A stretch of DNA of 64,000 bases from Phycisphaeraceae bacterium (GCA_019454185.1 CP075368.1:3141649-3205648), one strand, 5' to 3'. Counted from the first letter of the stretch, positions 36,001 through 44,825 are shown. Notes: a model not told the origin generated them from the sequence alone. Numbers and translations are program-made.

Positions 36001-36100
36001 GATCAACCTCCGCATCCTGCCCGAACGCGGGGAGAGAGGCGACCAGAACGCCGCCGATCATGGTCACCAGACAGCGTCGGAGAAGAGAGCGATTCGTCAT
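33002..36100 (-). CDS. Secreted zinc-dependent metalloprotease (DUF5117/DUF4953 type)
   Basis: Exported protein of 1032 residues with a signal peptide (CLVTMIGGVLVASLPAFG-Q). The N-terminal half is a DUF5118/DUF5117-like region (TPLFRLWRRDRDQQLIAELP, IIFYVEHTVPIRYRRWVKEGVEYWNQAFE). The catalytic zinc motif HEVGHTLGLRHNFKSS lies at about residue 613, followed by a Met-turn-like GSVMDYTPVNINM. A charged, disordered insert of ~80 residues (Pro/Glu/Lys-rich) sits just before the zinc motif. The C-terminal DUF4953-like part ends VIMFGQEAEKPK. Substrates of this family are unknown. AGGAG lies nine bases before the start at 36100. The gene is alone on its strand and ends with a strong hairpin. Confidence 0.92.
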   Translation of the reverse strand: MTNRSLLRRCLVTMIGGVLVASLPAFGQDAEVDRPDGAEIPSPDQIRQLMTSGRPGGGGSESDLKPFAEVSRDFVEVTSSVQGDTPLFRLWRRDRDQQLIAELPRGWERQKHFVAMTVSGGDIWAGLQGSSRYVYWKRYGDRIALVVPNTDTRSTGDQESKSSVNNIFTDRVLVDVPILAMGPSGQPVIDLDNLLVGEGSRFFGNAMAGANARLATIRTAKTFPENMEIEIEVPVAGGLLKRFHYSISQLKDNPAFKPRVADERVGYFTTAYRDLGKFKEADKWVRYANRWHLEKADPNRRLSPPKRPIIFYVEHTVPIRYRRWVKEGVEYWNQAFEQIGIKDAIQVLYQDEATGAHMEKDPEDVRYNFIRWLSNDISTAIGPSRVNPMTGEIIDADIVLTDGWIRVFWYQANEYLPQMAMEGFSPDLLAWLEGNPAWDPRVRFAHPAEQDRMLQERARRGILAYGGHPIANVDASMYGDDEFDGLVGTNIQMNGMCMAGVGKAFDMSLMRMQMELEGSLSSQPQEKPKQSVDDLPPEVRELIKARIAAAKAEGKELPPEVLALIGDEPEPEPPAAEPAKEEPKRAAKKKDEDLLDGIPEWFVGPALADLVAHEVGHTLGLRHNFKSSSIYSMSQINSEEFKGKRTWVGSVMDYTPVNINMGDGEVQGDYTPIAVGPYDMWVIEYGYGFGDPKKVLERVAEPELAYATDEDTWGSDPLARRYDLGSDPLEFANSRMRLTKQQRADIISKFVKDGDSWSKARRGYGITLGTQTQMLSMMANWVGGSFIHRDKKGDPNGRDPVVPVPAERQRAALKFVIDNAFYDEAFGLTPELLTKMSLDKWLDGGGGISGIEDVPYPVHDRIIGVQSSVLTMLMNPITLQRVFDNEQRITADKDMITLPEVLSTVSAAIWSEVESPGAGPYTDRSPMISSLRRNLQREHVERLINLSMPGSVASPASRTIATLATAKLRDMGEKLKAASGRAGLDTYTRAHLSETALRIEKALDAQFIYNTDRIGGGAPRVIMFGQEAEKPK

Positions 36101-36206
36101 GATGCGTGCTCCTGAGGATCGAACAAAGCCGAGAGGCCGATCAGTTGAGTCGATCAAGGGTCGTTGGTCAAGCCCGGACCCGTGAAGAGGCAGAAACCCG
36201 GACACC

Positions 36207-37247
36207 TCACAGCGGGCGATCCGCGATGAAGGCAATGGCGATGGTCACGGCGACAAACGCGACGCCCGCGACCTGGAAGGCCCTGTCACCTATGGCCAGT
36301 TCCGTGGGGTCGTCGTAGTCGCCCCGCTCGACCAGCACGATACACCGCAGCAGCCCGTAAGTTGCGGGCAACATCGTCAGCCACAAGAGGTTGAAGCCGA
36401 CCGTGTAAAGCCCGCTCCGGGCCTGCACATACCCCGCATACGTCACCAGAGCCGCCACACCCGTCACCACCACCGACATCCGCAGCAGGTCATCCGTATA
36501 GACCGATTGCACGGCCCGAGACCGCGACACATCCCCGCCCTCGCGCGTCCGTCGCTCACCCAGCCGCTTTGCGAACGCCAGGAACATGCTCACGAACAGC
36601 GTGCAGTTCAGGAGCCACGTCGAGGGCTCGATCCCCGCCGCGGCACACCCGCCCAGCACCCGAAGCACGAACCCGATCGCCAGACTCACAACGTCGGCAA
36701 TGATGTGGTGCTTAAAGAGATAGGTATACGCCGTCACGTTCGCGATGTACGCGAGGATCGCAAGCCCGGTCCACATCGCCGCCGCCCCCGGCGCGACCGC
36801 GAGCAGCCCCCCGACCGCGCCCGCCGTACCCAGCAGCAGCACCGCCGCAAACACCCACGCCGCCCCGACGGAGATCGCGCCCGAAGCGACCGGCCTGCGG
36901 CACTTTCTCGGGTGGTTCTTGTCCGCCTCGCGGTCGCGGATGTCGTTCACCACATAACAGGCGCTCGAACCCAGCCCGAACCCGAGAAACGCCAGCCCGA
37001 CCGCGCCCCAGTTGATCGCGCTCCCGTCCACCGCGCCGTACACCGGCCCGACCAGCACAAACACCCCCTTGCCCCACTGGTGCAGACGCGCAAGCTTCAG
37101 GTAGTTCCGAAACGCCGAACGCTGAACGAGGGGGCCCGCCGAGTGACCGGCTGAGTGGGGGGGTGAGTGGGGGGGCTGGGGCGAAGTGGGACCGGCACCA
37201 CGCTCCGGCTCTCTCTCTGCGGCACCTTGTCCCGGCGTGTCGTCCAT
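36207..37247 (-). CDS. UbiA-family prenyltransferase, probable decaprenyl-phosphate phosphoribosyltransferase
   Basis: Integral membrane enzyme of 346 residues with about eight or nine spans. The first Asp-rich motif is NDIRDREADKNHPRKCRRPVA (NDxxDxxxD then K-x-x-RP), the form found in decaprenyl-phosphate phosphoribosyltransferases that make the arabinose donor precursor. The second motif (LAFAKRLGERR near KRLGE) fits the same subgroup. A ~45-residue hydrophilic Pro/Ser/His-rich N-terminal tail precedes the first span and is encoded by unusual G-rich tracts (TGGGGGGGTGAGTGGGGGGG on the + strand near 37157-37180). Substrate assignment is by motif only. A GH127 arabinofuranosidase-like gene occurs in the same window. 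Confidence 0.82.
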   Translation of the reverse strand: MDDTPGQGAAEREPERGAGPTSPQPPHSPPHSAGHSAGPLVQRSAFRNYLKLARLHQWGKGVFVLVGPVYGAVDGSAINWGAVGLAFLGFGLGSSACYVVNDIRDREADKNHPRKCRRPVASGAISVGAAWVFAAVLLLGTAGAVGGLLAVAPGAAAMWTGLAILAYIANVTAYTYLFKHHIIADVVSLAIGFVLRVLGGCAAAGIEPSTWLLNCTLFVSMFLAFAKRLGERRTREGGDVSRSRAVQSVYTDDLLRMSVVVTGVAALVTYAGYVQARSGLYTVGFNLLWLTMLPATYGLLRCIVLVERGDYDDPTELAIGDRAFQVAGVAFVAVTIAIAFIADRPL

Positions 37248-37517
37248 ATCGCGCTGGCCCTGATGGGGGTATAGGAGTGGTGATGGGTAGGAGTGGTGGT
37301 GGGTGGGAGTGCTGGTAGGGGGAGGTTGAGGAAGGGTCGAGTCGCGAAGTGTACCCAGGGCTTTGCCCGATCACGGTGCCGCGTCCGCCGATCCGAGACC
37401 GACCGGCGGGTTGCGCGCTCGTGCCGACCGCGCGTTCTCGCTTGCGAGGCCGACGCTCGGAAAGGTTCGTTCTACAGATGCGAGGGCTCTATCTGACAGA
37501 AGTCGAGGAGAACGATA

Positions 37518-38741
37518 TCAATCGGAAGCGCGGGCTCGTATGGCTGACGCGGCGGCGGTGTGGGGATATCGCGCAAGTACCTCCGCCTCTATTGATCCGG
37601 CTTCCTCGGTCGCCCCGCTCTTTCGCAGCGAACGCGACAGCTCTAGGCCCACTGTCGCCATCGCATCCGCAAAGGTGTCGTAAGGCCAGACAAGGTCGTC
37701 CGAAACGTCCCGAACCGCGCCGAATCTCTGGTATGTCTCCCCTAGCAGGATGAGCGACTCACCACCCAGTCCCTGCGCCTCGTATGAACGTGCGAGCATC
37801 ACTCGGGTGATGATAGTTGACGGCGAGCTGTTTGCCTGCGGGTCAAGCACGACCCGCTCCAGCACATCTGAATAGCGCGGATCCGGTGGTTGCAGATCCA
37901 TGACCGTCACCATCTCGGCCGCCCAATGCGCGTACTCGCCTTGGTCTTCGCCGCCGGATCGGATCAAGTCCAGTGTCGCCGACGCGAGCGACGCTGCGGC
38001 CTCAGTATCGCCGGCCTTCGCTGCTTGGCGCGAAGTGTCCTTCATCAGCTGTACGAGATCGCGTAGGGTCAGTTGATCGCCGATTCGCTCAATCGCGAGT
38101 GAGTAGTGCGAGAATGCGCCGGCTGCATCGCCGGCCTCAGAATCAAGAAACGCGAGTTTACGCAGAATATCGAGGTGTTCTTCTGGACGAACGAGCAGTC
38201 CCGCCGGTGGTGTGTCGGCAATCGAGAGAGCTTCTTCAAGGGCCGAACGAGAGGCGGCGTGATTGGTCGCTTCATCCCCGGCCGAATAGAGATAGACCCA
38301 GCCGAGTTGTGACAGACTACGGAACCGCAGGGCGTCTGGGAAAGCCGGTTGTGAGGCAAACTCATAGAACAGGGCCATGAGTTCAAGATCATCGAGTTCA
38401 TACGCCAGTGTCGCGAGATCGTGAGCGAGTCCATGATGAGCGGGTACAATCCGGCGCGCATCAAGGCCACGGAGAGCGTCGGCAAGCATCGCGAGACCGG
38501 CTCTTCTTGCCGCGGGAGAAAGCGATCTCAGATACGCTGACACCTCTTTGCGTTGGCCGCCAAGCACCTCGGCGGAGGGCATGCTCCAGCCGCCGCCCAC
38601 TTCGATGGTTCCTTCGGTGGAGGCAGTCGCGACTGGGGATGATTCTCGAAACATCGATTTCTGGCGCCACGTGAGCGAGGCCGCGCACGCCGCTACCACA
38701 AGAACGATTCCACCGAACGCGAGAGTGCGATACGGCACCAT
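37518..38741 (-). CDS. Membrane-anchored helical-repeat hypothetical protein
   Basis: Protein of 407 residues with one N-terminal anchor (TLAFGGIVLVVAACAASLTW; the Cys could be lipidated, AAC-A). The rest is TPR-like helix pairs (LRFRSLSQLGWVYLYSAGDEATNHAASRSALEEA, AAKAGDTEAAASLASATLDLI, LARSYEAQGLGGESLILLGETYQRF). No catalytic motif is seen. GGGAG lies seven bases upstream of the start at 38741. It follows the secreted protein gene 38772-39542 by 30 bp and is therefore probably part of the same transcript; a protein-interaction role at the membrane is inferred. Confidence 0.75.
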   Translation of the reverse strand: MVPYRTLAFGGIVLVVAACAASLTWRQKSMFRESSPVATASTEGTIEVGGGWSMPSAEVLGGQRKEVSAYLRSLSPAARRAGLAMLADALRGLDARRIVPAHHGLAHDLATLAYELDDLELMALFYEFASQPAFPDALRFRSLSQLGWVYLYSAGDEATNHAASRSALEEALSIADTPPAGLLVRPEEHLDILRKLAFLDSEAGDAAGAFSHYSLAIERIGDQLTLRDLVQLMKDTSRQAAKAGDTEAAASLASATLDLIRSGGEDQGEYAHWAAEMVTVMDLQPPDPRYSDVLERVVLDPQANSSPSTIITRVMLARSYEAQGLGGESLILLGETYQRFGAVRDVSDDLVWPYDTFADAMATVGLELSRSLRKSGATEEAGSIEAEVLARYPHTAAASAIRARASD

Positions 38742-38771
38742 GGTCGTTCTCCCATGCTTCAGTAGGACGAG

Positions 38772-39542
38772 TTATCGAGGGCATTCAAGCGGACAATCGC
38801 GCAGCCGACGAACGACATGCAGGACGTGTTTGTCTGAGTACCCGATGCCGTTTCCAACGAGACTGCCGCTCTCACACACGCTCGTTGTATTGAACGGCGT
38901 TGTCCCGCATGTGGCCGTCCAGTTCAAACGATGTTCCCACGGAGTGACCATTGTCACAGAAATCTTGCGCACGCTGGCCGTACGTTCGTGCTCGTGGCAT
39001 ATCGGCACCTTCGCGTCCTCTCTTCTGAGAATCTCCTCGGTCCACTCACCCTCCCAGCCCGCCCCGAGTTCGACGTTCGCTTTCGACTCGGACTTCACGC
39101 GAGCGGCCAAGATCCCGAGATACGAGGCCTGCGCCTCGGCACTGATGCTCAAAGAGACACCGATGGAGCCGTGAACGCGGACACGATGTGTACGAGTGAC
39201 TGTTTGTTGAAACGAGAGATCCAGCACAAGCGGGGTGAAGTCACAAGGAAGCGGAACCGAACCCTCGTAACGATAAGCTATTGTCTCTGGCCCGAATGAC
39301 TCCACTTCTTCAACACGTCTGACGACGACGGGCGCTCCCACCCAAGGATCATGGCCGTCATACTGCCAGAGACATCCACTACCTGGCGCAGGGTCGGGCA
39401 CGCCAGGTCCTGCGGCGATGCAACCTTCCAGAGTCGGAGGTTTAATGGGTGCCGGAGATCCGGGCTGGGCCGAACTCACTTGATAAAGACCGCAACTGAT
39501 GACAAAAACACACAATGACCCCACAGCATAAGTACGGCACAT
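38772..39542 (-). CDS. Secreted Cys-containing hypothetical protein
   Basis: Protein of 256 residues with a signal peptide (MCRTYAVGSLCVFVISCGLYQVSSA-Q). The mature protein has about nine Cys, likely disulphide-bonded (EGCIAAG, GSGCLWQYDG, PLPCDFTPL, PICHEHER, TATCGTTPF, DCPLECP), and a central alternating stretch (VRVHGSIGVSLSISAEAQASYLGILAARV) that could form long beta-strands. The family is unknown. A textbook ribosome site AAGGAGG lies eight bases before 39542. GC content is lower than in the flanking genes, which suggests recent acquisition of this two-gene unit. Confidence 0.75.
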   Translation of the reverse strand: MCRTYAVGSLCVFVISCGLYQVSSAQPGSPAPIKPPTLEGCIAAGPGVPDPAPGSGCLWQYDGHDPWVGAPVVVRRVEEVESFGPETIAYRYEGSVPLPCDFTPLVLDLSFQQTVTRTHRVRVHGSIGVSLSISAEAQASYLGILAARVKSESKANVELGAGWEGEWTEEILRREDAKVPICHEHERTASVRKISVTMVTPWEHRLNWTATCGTTPFNTTSVCESGSLVGNGIGYSDKHVLHVVRRLRDCPLECPR

Positions 39543-39623
39543 TGTGACACCTCCTTCGCAGCGTTTAGACTACCCGATATGAGGATGTGCGTCAAGGGTA
39601 ACTCAACGAGTATACACACAGAT

Positions 39624-41234
39624 CTAACACGCTCCGAACGCGCGCTCCGCCATGTCGATCGCGCGGGCCAGTGCCGCCGCTTTGTTCACGGTCTCCATGA
39701 ACTCCGGCTCCGGCTTCGAGTCCGCGACGATCCCGCCCGAGGCCTGCAAGTGATAAACCCATCGCCCGTCGGGCCCGCGCATCGCCGTCGGCACCACCAT
39801 CGTGCGCAGCGTCAGCGCGATGTCCATGTTCCCATCCAGCCCGACATACCCCATGCCCCCGCCGTACGGCCCGCGTCGGAGCGGCTCCAGCTCGTCGATG
39901 ATCTGCATGGCGCGGATCTTCGGCGCGCCCGAGATCGTCCCCACCGGCAACGCCGCACGCAGCGCGTCCCAGCAGTCCAGCCCCTCGCGCAGCGTCCCCG
40001 TCACCGTCGATGAGATGTGCATGACGTGGCTGTAACGTTCGATCTCCATCACCGCTTGCAGCTCGATCGAGCCGGGGACCGCGACGCGCCCGACGTCGTT
40101 CCGCCCCAGATCCACCAGCATGATGTGCTCGGCCCGTTCCTTCTCATCCGCCAGCAACTCGCGCTCGAGTGCGAGATCCTCTTCCGGCGTCGCCCCACGC
40201 TTCCGCGTCCCTGCCAGCGGACGGTTCGTCACCGTCGCCGATCCGTCCCGCACCCTCACGCGGCACAGAATCTCCGGGCTCGACGCCACCAGGATGCACC
40301 CCTCCGCCTGCAGATACACCATGTACGGGCTCGGGTTCACCGCCCGCAGCGAGCGATACACGTCGAACGGATCGACCTCGCTCACCCGCTCGAATCGCTG
40401 CCCCAGCACCACCTGGAAGATGTCCCCCGCCCTGATGTACTCCATCGCGCGCGACAGCATCCTGGCGTGCTCGTCACGCGTCATGTTCGAAGGCAGCGGC
40501 GTCACCGGTGTCTCGCGCGAGACCCGCCCCGCCGGCAGGGGCTTGGTGTGCCGCTGAATCTCGTCGATCCTGCGCTCGAGTTTCGCGATCGCGCGTGTGT
40601 ACGCCTCGCCGACATCATCATCCGGCGCGACCATCGCCATCTGCACGACGTGAACCAGCTTGTCCACGTGATCGAACACCACCACGCCGTCATAGAACGC
40701 AAAGTGCAGGTCCGGCAGGTTGCGATCGTCGCGCGGCGCGCTGTGCCATCCGAGCTTCTCCGGCTCGGCGTAGCGCACGGTGTCGTACCCCGCGAACCCC
40801 GCCCACCCGCCGAGGAAACACGCCGGCAGCCCGTGCCGATGCCCCGACGCCGCGGGCATCACCAGCGACACCATCCCGCTCATGCGGCGCATCGCATCCA
40901 GCGGGTCCGCCCCCGCGTGCGTCGTCACACGCGTGCGCCCCGTCGAGAGATCACGAACCGTCACCCGATCGGCAAACGCCACCACGTCATGGATCGGCTG
41001 CGCCCCGAGGATCGAGTACCGACCCTGGCGCTCGCCTCCCTCCACCGACTCCAAGAGGAACGATGGCGCGGTCCGCTGGTCCGGCGCGACAAGCCGGCGA
41101 TACGCCAGCACCGGCGTCAACTGGTCCGCAAGCAACGCCTCCGTCAACGGGACGGCCAGCGTCACGCCCGGAGCCCGCGACGCCCGCGCCTCACGAACAA
41201 CACCCGCAAACTCGCCCGCGCTCAGGTTCGGCAT
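39624..41234 (-). CDS. trpE: Anthranilate synthase component I
   Basis: Makes anthranilate from chorismate with glutamine-derived ammonia, the first step of tryptophan synthesis. The 536-residue length is typical. The tryptophan feedback site SFLLESVEGGERQGRYSILG is near residue 60. The catalytic half has VVLGQRFERVSEVDPFDVYRSLR, PEILCRV, PLAGTRKRGATPEED, MLVDLGRNDVGRV, PVGTISGAPKIRAMQII and YGGGMGYVGLDGNMD, all standard. The presence of LLES-type N-terminal residues favours TrpE over PabB. No trpG/trpD follows, so the pathway genes are dispersed or absent from the window. It is divergent from the gene at 41295. Confidence 0.95.
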   Translation of the reverse strand: MPNLSAGEFAGVVREARASRAPGVTLAVPLTEALLADQLTPVLAYRRLVAPDQRTAPSFLLESVEGGERQGRYSILGAQPIHDVVAFADRVTVRDLSTGRTRVTTHAGADPLDAMRRMSGMVSLVMPAASGHRHGLPACFLGGWAGFAGYDTVRYAEPEKLGWHSAPRDDRNLPDLHFAFYDGVVVFDHVDKLVHVVQMAMVAPDDDVGEAYTRAIAKLERRIDEIQRHTKPLPAGRVSRETPVTPLPSNMTRDEHARMLSRAMEYIRAGDIFQVVLGQRFERVSEVDPFDVYRSLRAVNPSPYMVYLQAEGCILVASSPEILCRVRVRDGSATVTNRPLAGTRKRGATPEEDLALERELLADEKERAEHIMLVDLGRNDVGRVAVPGSIELQAVMEIERYSHVMHISSTVTGTLREGLDCWDALRAALPVGTISGAPKIRAMQIIDELEPLRRGPYGGGMGYVGLDGNMDIALTLRTMVVPTAMRGPDGRWVYHLQASGGIVADSKPEPEFMETVNKAAALARAIDMAERAFGAC

Positions 41235-41294
41235 CGAGGCCCAGTGTACGCAACGCCCCGGCCCTGCCGCCCCCGCGCACAGGTACGATCACCC

Positions 41295-43388
41295 ATGACC
41301 AGGCCACGCCCCGCGTCATCCTCGTTCCCACCCCCATCCTCAACTCCACCTCGGGCCGGCTCGATCTGGCTCGCGCTTCTTGCCGCCCTCATCGCTGCGC
41401 CATTCGCGCAGGCGGGCAACCCCGCCGATCCTCCCCGCGCTCCAAGCCCGGAACTCGCCGCGGCTCACGCGCTCGGCCAGCGCGCTGAAGCAACGCTCAA
41501 CGCCGCGCACATTCACCCCACCATCGTCATCGTGCCCGATGTCTGGTCGTACATCGAGGCCGTCGCGCGCTGGACGCCGACCCTCCGCTACCCCGTGCTG
41601 ATCGACGACGGAACCCCCGACGCCGCCGACAACATCGCCCGCTTCGTCGCCGCCTTCGCGCCGACAACGGTCCTCCGCTGGGCGTCCGACATCGAGCCCG
41701 CCCGCGGCCCATCGCTCACCTCCGCCCGCGTCGATCGCGCCGTCGCCCTCGCCTGGGGCGCATCCCCCGACGATGCGCCCGTCGGCGTCGGACCCCTGCT
41801 CAGCATGTGGACCGAGCGTGCCCACGAGCCGACCGGCGTGATCGTCGCCAATCCTGCGGACGCGGCATGGACCGGCGCGCTCGCCATCGCCGCCGCGCGG
41901 GGCCAGCCGATCATGTGGACCGAACTCGGTCGCAACCCCAACGCCTCGCTCACGCTCGACGAAGCCAAGGAACTCGCCTCACGTATCGAGGCCTTCTGCA
42001 CGGCAAACGGGCTCCGCTGGGCGCGTCTCGGCGACACCATCGACGCGGTCACGCTCTGCGCCAACGCGCCGATCAAACTCATCTTCGCCGAGGCCCCCGC
42101 GCGCGGACCCGCGCCGAACACCGATCCCAAGGCCCCGCCCGAGCGCCAGATGCTCGCCCTTACCGACTTCATCGGCAGGCACCTCCCCGGGCGAGCCGCC
42201 GAAGGGCGATGGGCATGGGCCGGGCAGATCATGGGCGATGCCCACCACGCGGCGTACCGCGCCATGGCCGCACTCTTCCTCCGCCCCGACTCCGCGTGGA
42301 TCTTCGATAGCTACACCGAGCCCGGCGTCTGGCAGGAGCACGACGGAGCCGCCGCCGCCCGCGAGCTCGAACGCGCCGGCTGGACCGTCCGCCTCGACGA
42401 CGCGCCGAACGCCACGAGCATCCACTGGCGCACCATCGCCTCGCGCCCCATCGATCCCGGCCTCGTCCTCATCACCACGATGGGCAACGCCAACTTCTTC
42501 GAACTCGGTCGCCAGGACCGCTGCGCCCCCGGCGATCTCCCCACACTCCGCAGGCCCGCGATGCTCCACTTCGTCCACTCCTGGTCGCTCACCTCACCCG
42601 CCGCGACCCACACCGTCGGCGCACGCTGGCTCGATCGTGGCGTCTACGCCTACGCCGGTTCCGTGCAAGAGCCCTTCCTCGCGGCGTTCGTTCCCACGCC
42701 CGACGTTGCGCGCCGCCTCGCCTCCGGCATCCCCTGGGGAGCGGCGATCCGCGTCGAGGCCGCGCCCGTCTGGCGCATCGCCTCCCTCGGCGACCCTCTC
42801 ATCACAACCGGCCCCGCGCGCCCGCCCGAACGATCCGACGCGCCCCTCCCCCTCGAAGGCGCTGCCGATCTGGAATCGGCCATCAAAGACGCGCTCCGAA
42901 ACCGAGAGATGGAACCGGCGATCCGAAGCATGGCGCTCCTCGGCCGCCACGAAGACATCGCACGTCTGGTCCGCGCCCTGCTCGCCGACGCCCCCGAAAC
43001 GCTGACGCCCGCAATCGCCGCGCTCGCCGCACCCTCCGCGTTCCATCTCTCCGATCTCGACCTGCTGCTGCGTCTTCGCGACGGGATGTCACAGGCCGAT
43101 GCCGCTCGCCCGCGCATCCTCGACCCGCTCTGGAACCTCGCGCGATCGCGCATCCATTCGATGGACGACCCATCCCGCAGGCGCGTGCTCGACGCGCTCC
43201 GCACCGCCGTCCGCGCCGACCAACCCGGAGCCGACGGCATCGAACTCACGCATTGGCTCAGGCGATACGCCACCCGCGCCGAGGCCGAGGCCTTCGCACA
43301 CACCATCCGCCCCCTCCTCCGACAGCCGCGCGACCAGCGCGCCCTCGACGCCGCCCTCACCGGGCGGGACCTCTCCGGGCGGGAATAG
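41295..43388 (+). CDS. Secreted conserved hypothetical protein
   Basis: Protein of 697 residues with a hydrophobic leader (AGSIWLALLAALIAAPFAQAG) after a Ser/Pro-rich N-terminus. The mature N-terminal half alternates strands and helices (PTIVIVPDVWSYIEAVARW, RYPVLIDDGTPDAADNIARF, IKLIFAEAP), consistent with a Rossmann-like alpha/beta fold. The middle has LVLITTMGNANFFEL and HFVHSWSLTSPAATHTVGARWLDRGVYAYAGS, and the C-terminal ~200 residues are helical. I do not know its function. It is divergently transcribed from trpE with 60 bp between. The last part of the gene (43285-43369) is repeated at 49187-49271, beyond the surface-protein cassette. Confidence 0.78.
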   Translation: MTRPRPASSSFPPPSSTPPRAGSIWLALLAALIAAPFAQAGNPADPPRAPSPELAAAHALGQRAEATLNAAHIHPTIVIVPDVWSYIEAVARWTPTLRYPVLIDDGTPDAADNIARFVAAFAPTTVLRWASDIEPARGPSLTSARVDRAVALAWGASPDDAPVGVGPLLSMWTERAHEPTGVIVANPADAAWTGALAIAAARGQPIMWTELGRNPNASLTLDEAKELASRIEAFCTANGLRWARLGDTIDAVTLCANAPIKLIFAEAPARGPAPNTDPKAPPERQMLALTDFIGRHLPGRAAEGRWAWAGQIMGDAHHAAYRAMAALFLRPDSAWIFDSYTEPGVWQEHDGAAAARELERAGWTVRLDDAPNATSIHWRTIASRPIDPGLVLITTMGNANFFELGRQDRCAPGDLPTLRRPAMLHFVHSWSLTSPAATHTVGARWLDRGVYAYAGSVQEPFLAAFVPTPDVARRLASGIPWGAAIRVEAAPVWRIASLGDPLITTGPARPPERSDAPLPLEGAADLESAIKDALRNREMEPAIRSMALLGRHEDIARLVRALLADAPETLTPAIAALAAPSAFHLSDLDLLLRLRDGMSQADAARPRILDPLWNLARSRIHSMDDPSRRRVLDALRTAVRADQPGADGIELTHWLRRYATRAEAEAFAHTIRPLLRQPRDQRALDAALTGRDLSGRE
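43285..43369. repeat. 85-bp direct repeat flanking the surface-protein cassette, copy 1
   Basis: Lies in the 3' end of the gene 41295-43388 and matches 49187-49271 at 84 of 85 positions (G43309 versus A49211, an Arg to His change). The repeats enclose 5.8 kb containing five cassette genes. Confidence 0.96.
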
Positions 43389-43538
43389 CCCCGCACACGA
43401 CGAATCACCCACATAGAGCAGAAGAACCGCGAATTCGTCTTGCATCCCTGCGAAACCGGGTCATATTGGACGTATGGGATGCTGGCAGGACACATCCGGC
43501 CCTTCGGATGACACTGCCCCCAGCGGAGGACCTACCAC

Positions 43539-44127
43539 ATGCCAACCGAAGCGAACATCGGAACCACGCAAGGCGGCTGGAATGCGGGCAGCTTCGGCCT
43601 CGTCCCCTTCACACTCTTTGAAGGCCCGCTCCATCCACGTGATCACTACACGATCGTCGAGAATATGCCGGCGAGCGACGACACTGAGGGTGTCAGTGTT
43701 ATTGAATCGGGGGCTCCCCTTCGGCAATGGGCTAAGTCTCTTCTTCTTCGGCGGTGCCGGGGCATCTCCTGGTGACAACACAACCGCCACGCTCCGCATC
43801 TGGGCCGTCAGCGACGCACCGGCGGTCGGCACGAATGAGCCCGTCTACGGCTTCTGCCTTGGCGATGTGAAACTCACGCTGGGACAGTCTCCGGGGCTGG
43901 CATCCACCCCGATCCCCGCCGCGGCGAAGTTCTTCTGCGATGCCGAAGTCATCCAGCCGGACACCGCGCTGACGCCGCCGGGAATCCGCGTCATCGGGCG
44001 GGGCGCGGAGCATGGCAAGGTGGACATTTTCTTCGACACCGTGGGGTGCCGCGCGGTCATCATCCAGATCATGACGGACGATGCCGAGAAGCTCGCCACG
44101 ATGTTCTTCTACTGGCGCGTGCTGTAA
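43539..44127 (+). pseudogene. Cassette protein A1, interrupted by a one-base frameshift
   Basis: Starts MPTEANIGTTQGGWNAGSFG with GGAGGA eight bases upstream. The frame breaks near 43713-43722 in the run GGGGGCTCCCC: upstream coding ends ...EGVSVIESGAPL, and the downstream half resumes in the +1 frame as LPFGNGLSLFFFGGAG and continues to FFYWRVL. Removing one G or one C restores a ~195-residue protein alignable with its neighbour at 44155-44790 (VSIMTGSSGPLPFGNIFVMMF; DISLTPPGIRVMG against DTALTPPGIRVIG). It could be a true pseudogene, a programmed shift or a sequencing error. The protein family is unknown. Confidence 0.8.
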
Positions 44128-44154
44128 CGCCATTGCTGAGAAAGGGAGCAATCG

Positions 44155-44790
44155 ATGCCGACGGATATCGCACTCGGAACCTTGCAAAGAGCATTCACAC
44201 GCGGGCTGTTCAAGTCGAGCGCGCCAAACACGTCCTACAAGGGCGTCCTGCTCAACAACGGCGTGTACGCAGTGACGGCAGGCGCTCCGACCTATCCCCC
44301 TGAGCCCGATCCGTCGGACGGGCGGAGCGACAGCGTCTCCATCATGACCGGCTCATCCGGCCCGCTTCCCTTCGGGAACATCTTCGTGATGATGTTCCAC
44401 GGCCAGTTGCGCTCCGGCGGCTTCCTCTCAACCCTGCCACGAACAGCGACGGTCCGGCTGTGGGGCATGCAACCCCTCAACGGCTCGGATGACTACGCCG
44501 GAACGCCCCTCGGCGACCTCAAACTGAAACTGGGGAACACGGGTGGCAAGAGCGGCACCGACATTCCACTGAACAACCGGTTCGTCTGCGATGTACGCGT
44601 CGTCCCGCCCGACATCTCCCTCACACCCCCCGGCATCCGCGTGATGGGTCAGAACGCCAGCCAGGGCGCGGCACACGTCGTCGTCGACTCGCTGGGCTTC
44701 ACCCACATCGTCGCGCAGTTGAGAATCGACGCGAACACCTCAGGCGAGAGCAACATCGTGAATCTCAGCGTCTGGTGGCGAACTGGCTGA
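44155..44790 (+). CDS. Cassette protein A2, intact paralogue of A1
   Basis: Protein of 211 residues (MPTDIALGTLQRAFTRGLFK...) with no signal peptide. It shares the order of blocks with the frameshifted neighbour: PLPFGNIF, TATVRLWGM, GDLKLKLG, FVCDVRVV, SLTPPGIRVMG, HVVVDSLGFTHIVAQL, and a terminal VWW. It is predicted to be beta-rich. AGGGAG lies seven bases before the start. A1 ends 27 bp upstream, and the PEP-CTERM-like gene begins 35 bp downstream, so the cassette looks like one operon. The beta-sandwich style and lack of a leader would also fit a phage- or tail-like structural protein; this is speculative. Confidence 0.75.
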   Translation: MPTDIALGTLQRAFTRGLFKSSAPNTSYKGVLLNNGVYAVTAGAPTYPPEPDPSDGRSDSVSIMTGSSGPLPFGNIFVMMFHGQLRSGGFLSTLPRTATVRLWGMQPLNGSDDYAGTPLGDLKLKLGNTGGKSGTDIPLNNRFVCDVRVVPPDISLTPPGIRVMGQNASQGAAHVVVDSLGFTHIVAQLRIDANTSGESNIVNLSVWWRTG

Positions 44791-44825
44791 CCGATGCCGC
44801 CGCACAGACAACAAAGGAGTGGAAC

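Noticed and set aside
37157..37330. G-rich tracts upstream of and within the UbiA-family gene start
   Set aside because: They could form G-quadruplexes, but part of the tract encodes the gene's Pro/Ser/His-rich N-terminus and nothing else supports a regulatory role.
40017..41294. Upstream extension of the gene at 41295 through the whole of trpE antisense
   Set aside because: The extended part is His/Arg-rich antisense of trpE. The ATG at 41295 gives a protein with a leader peptide.
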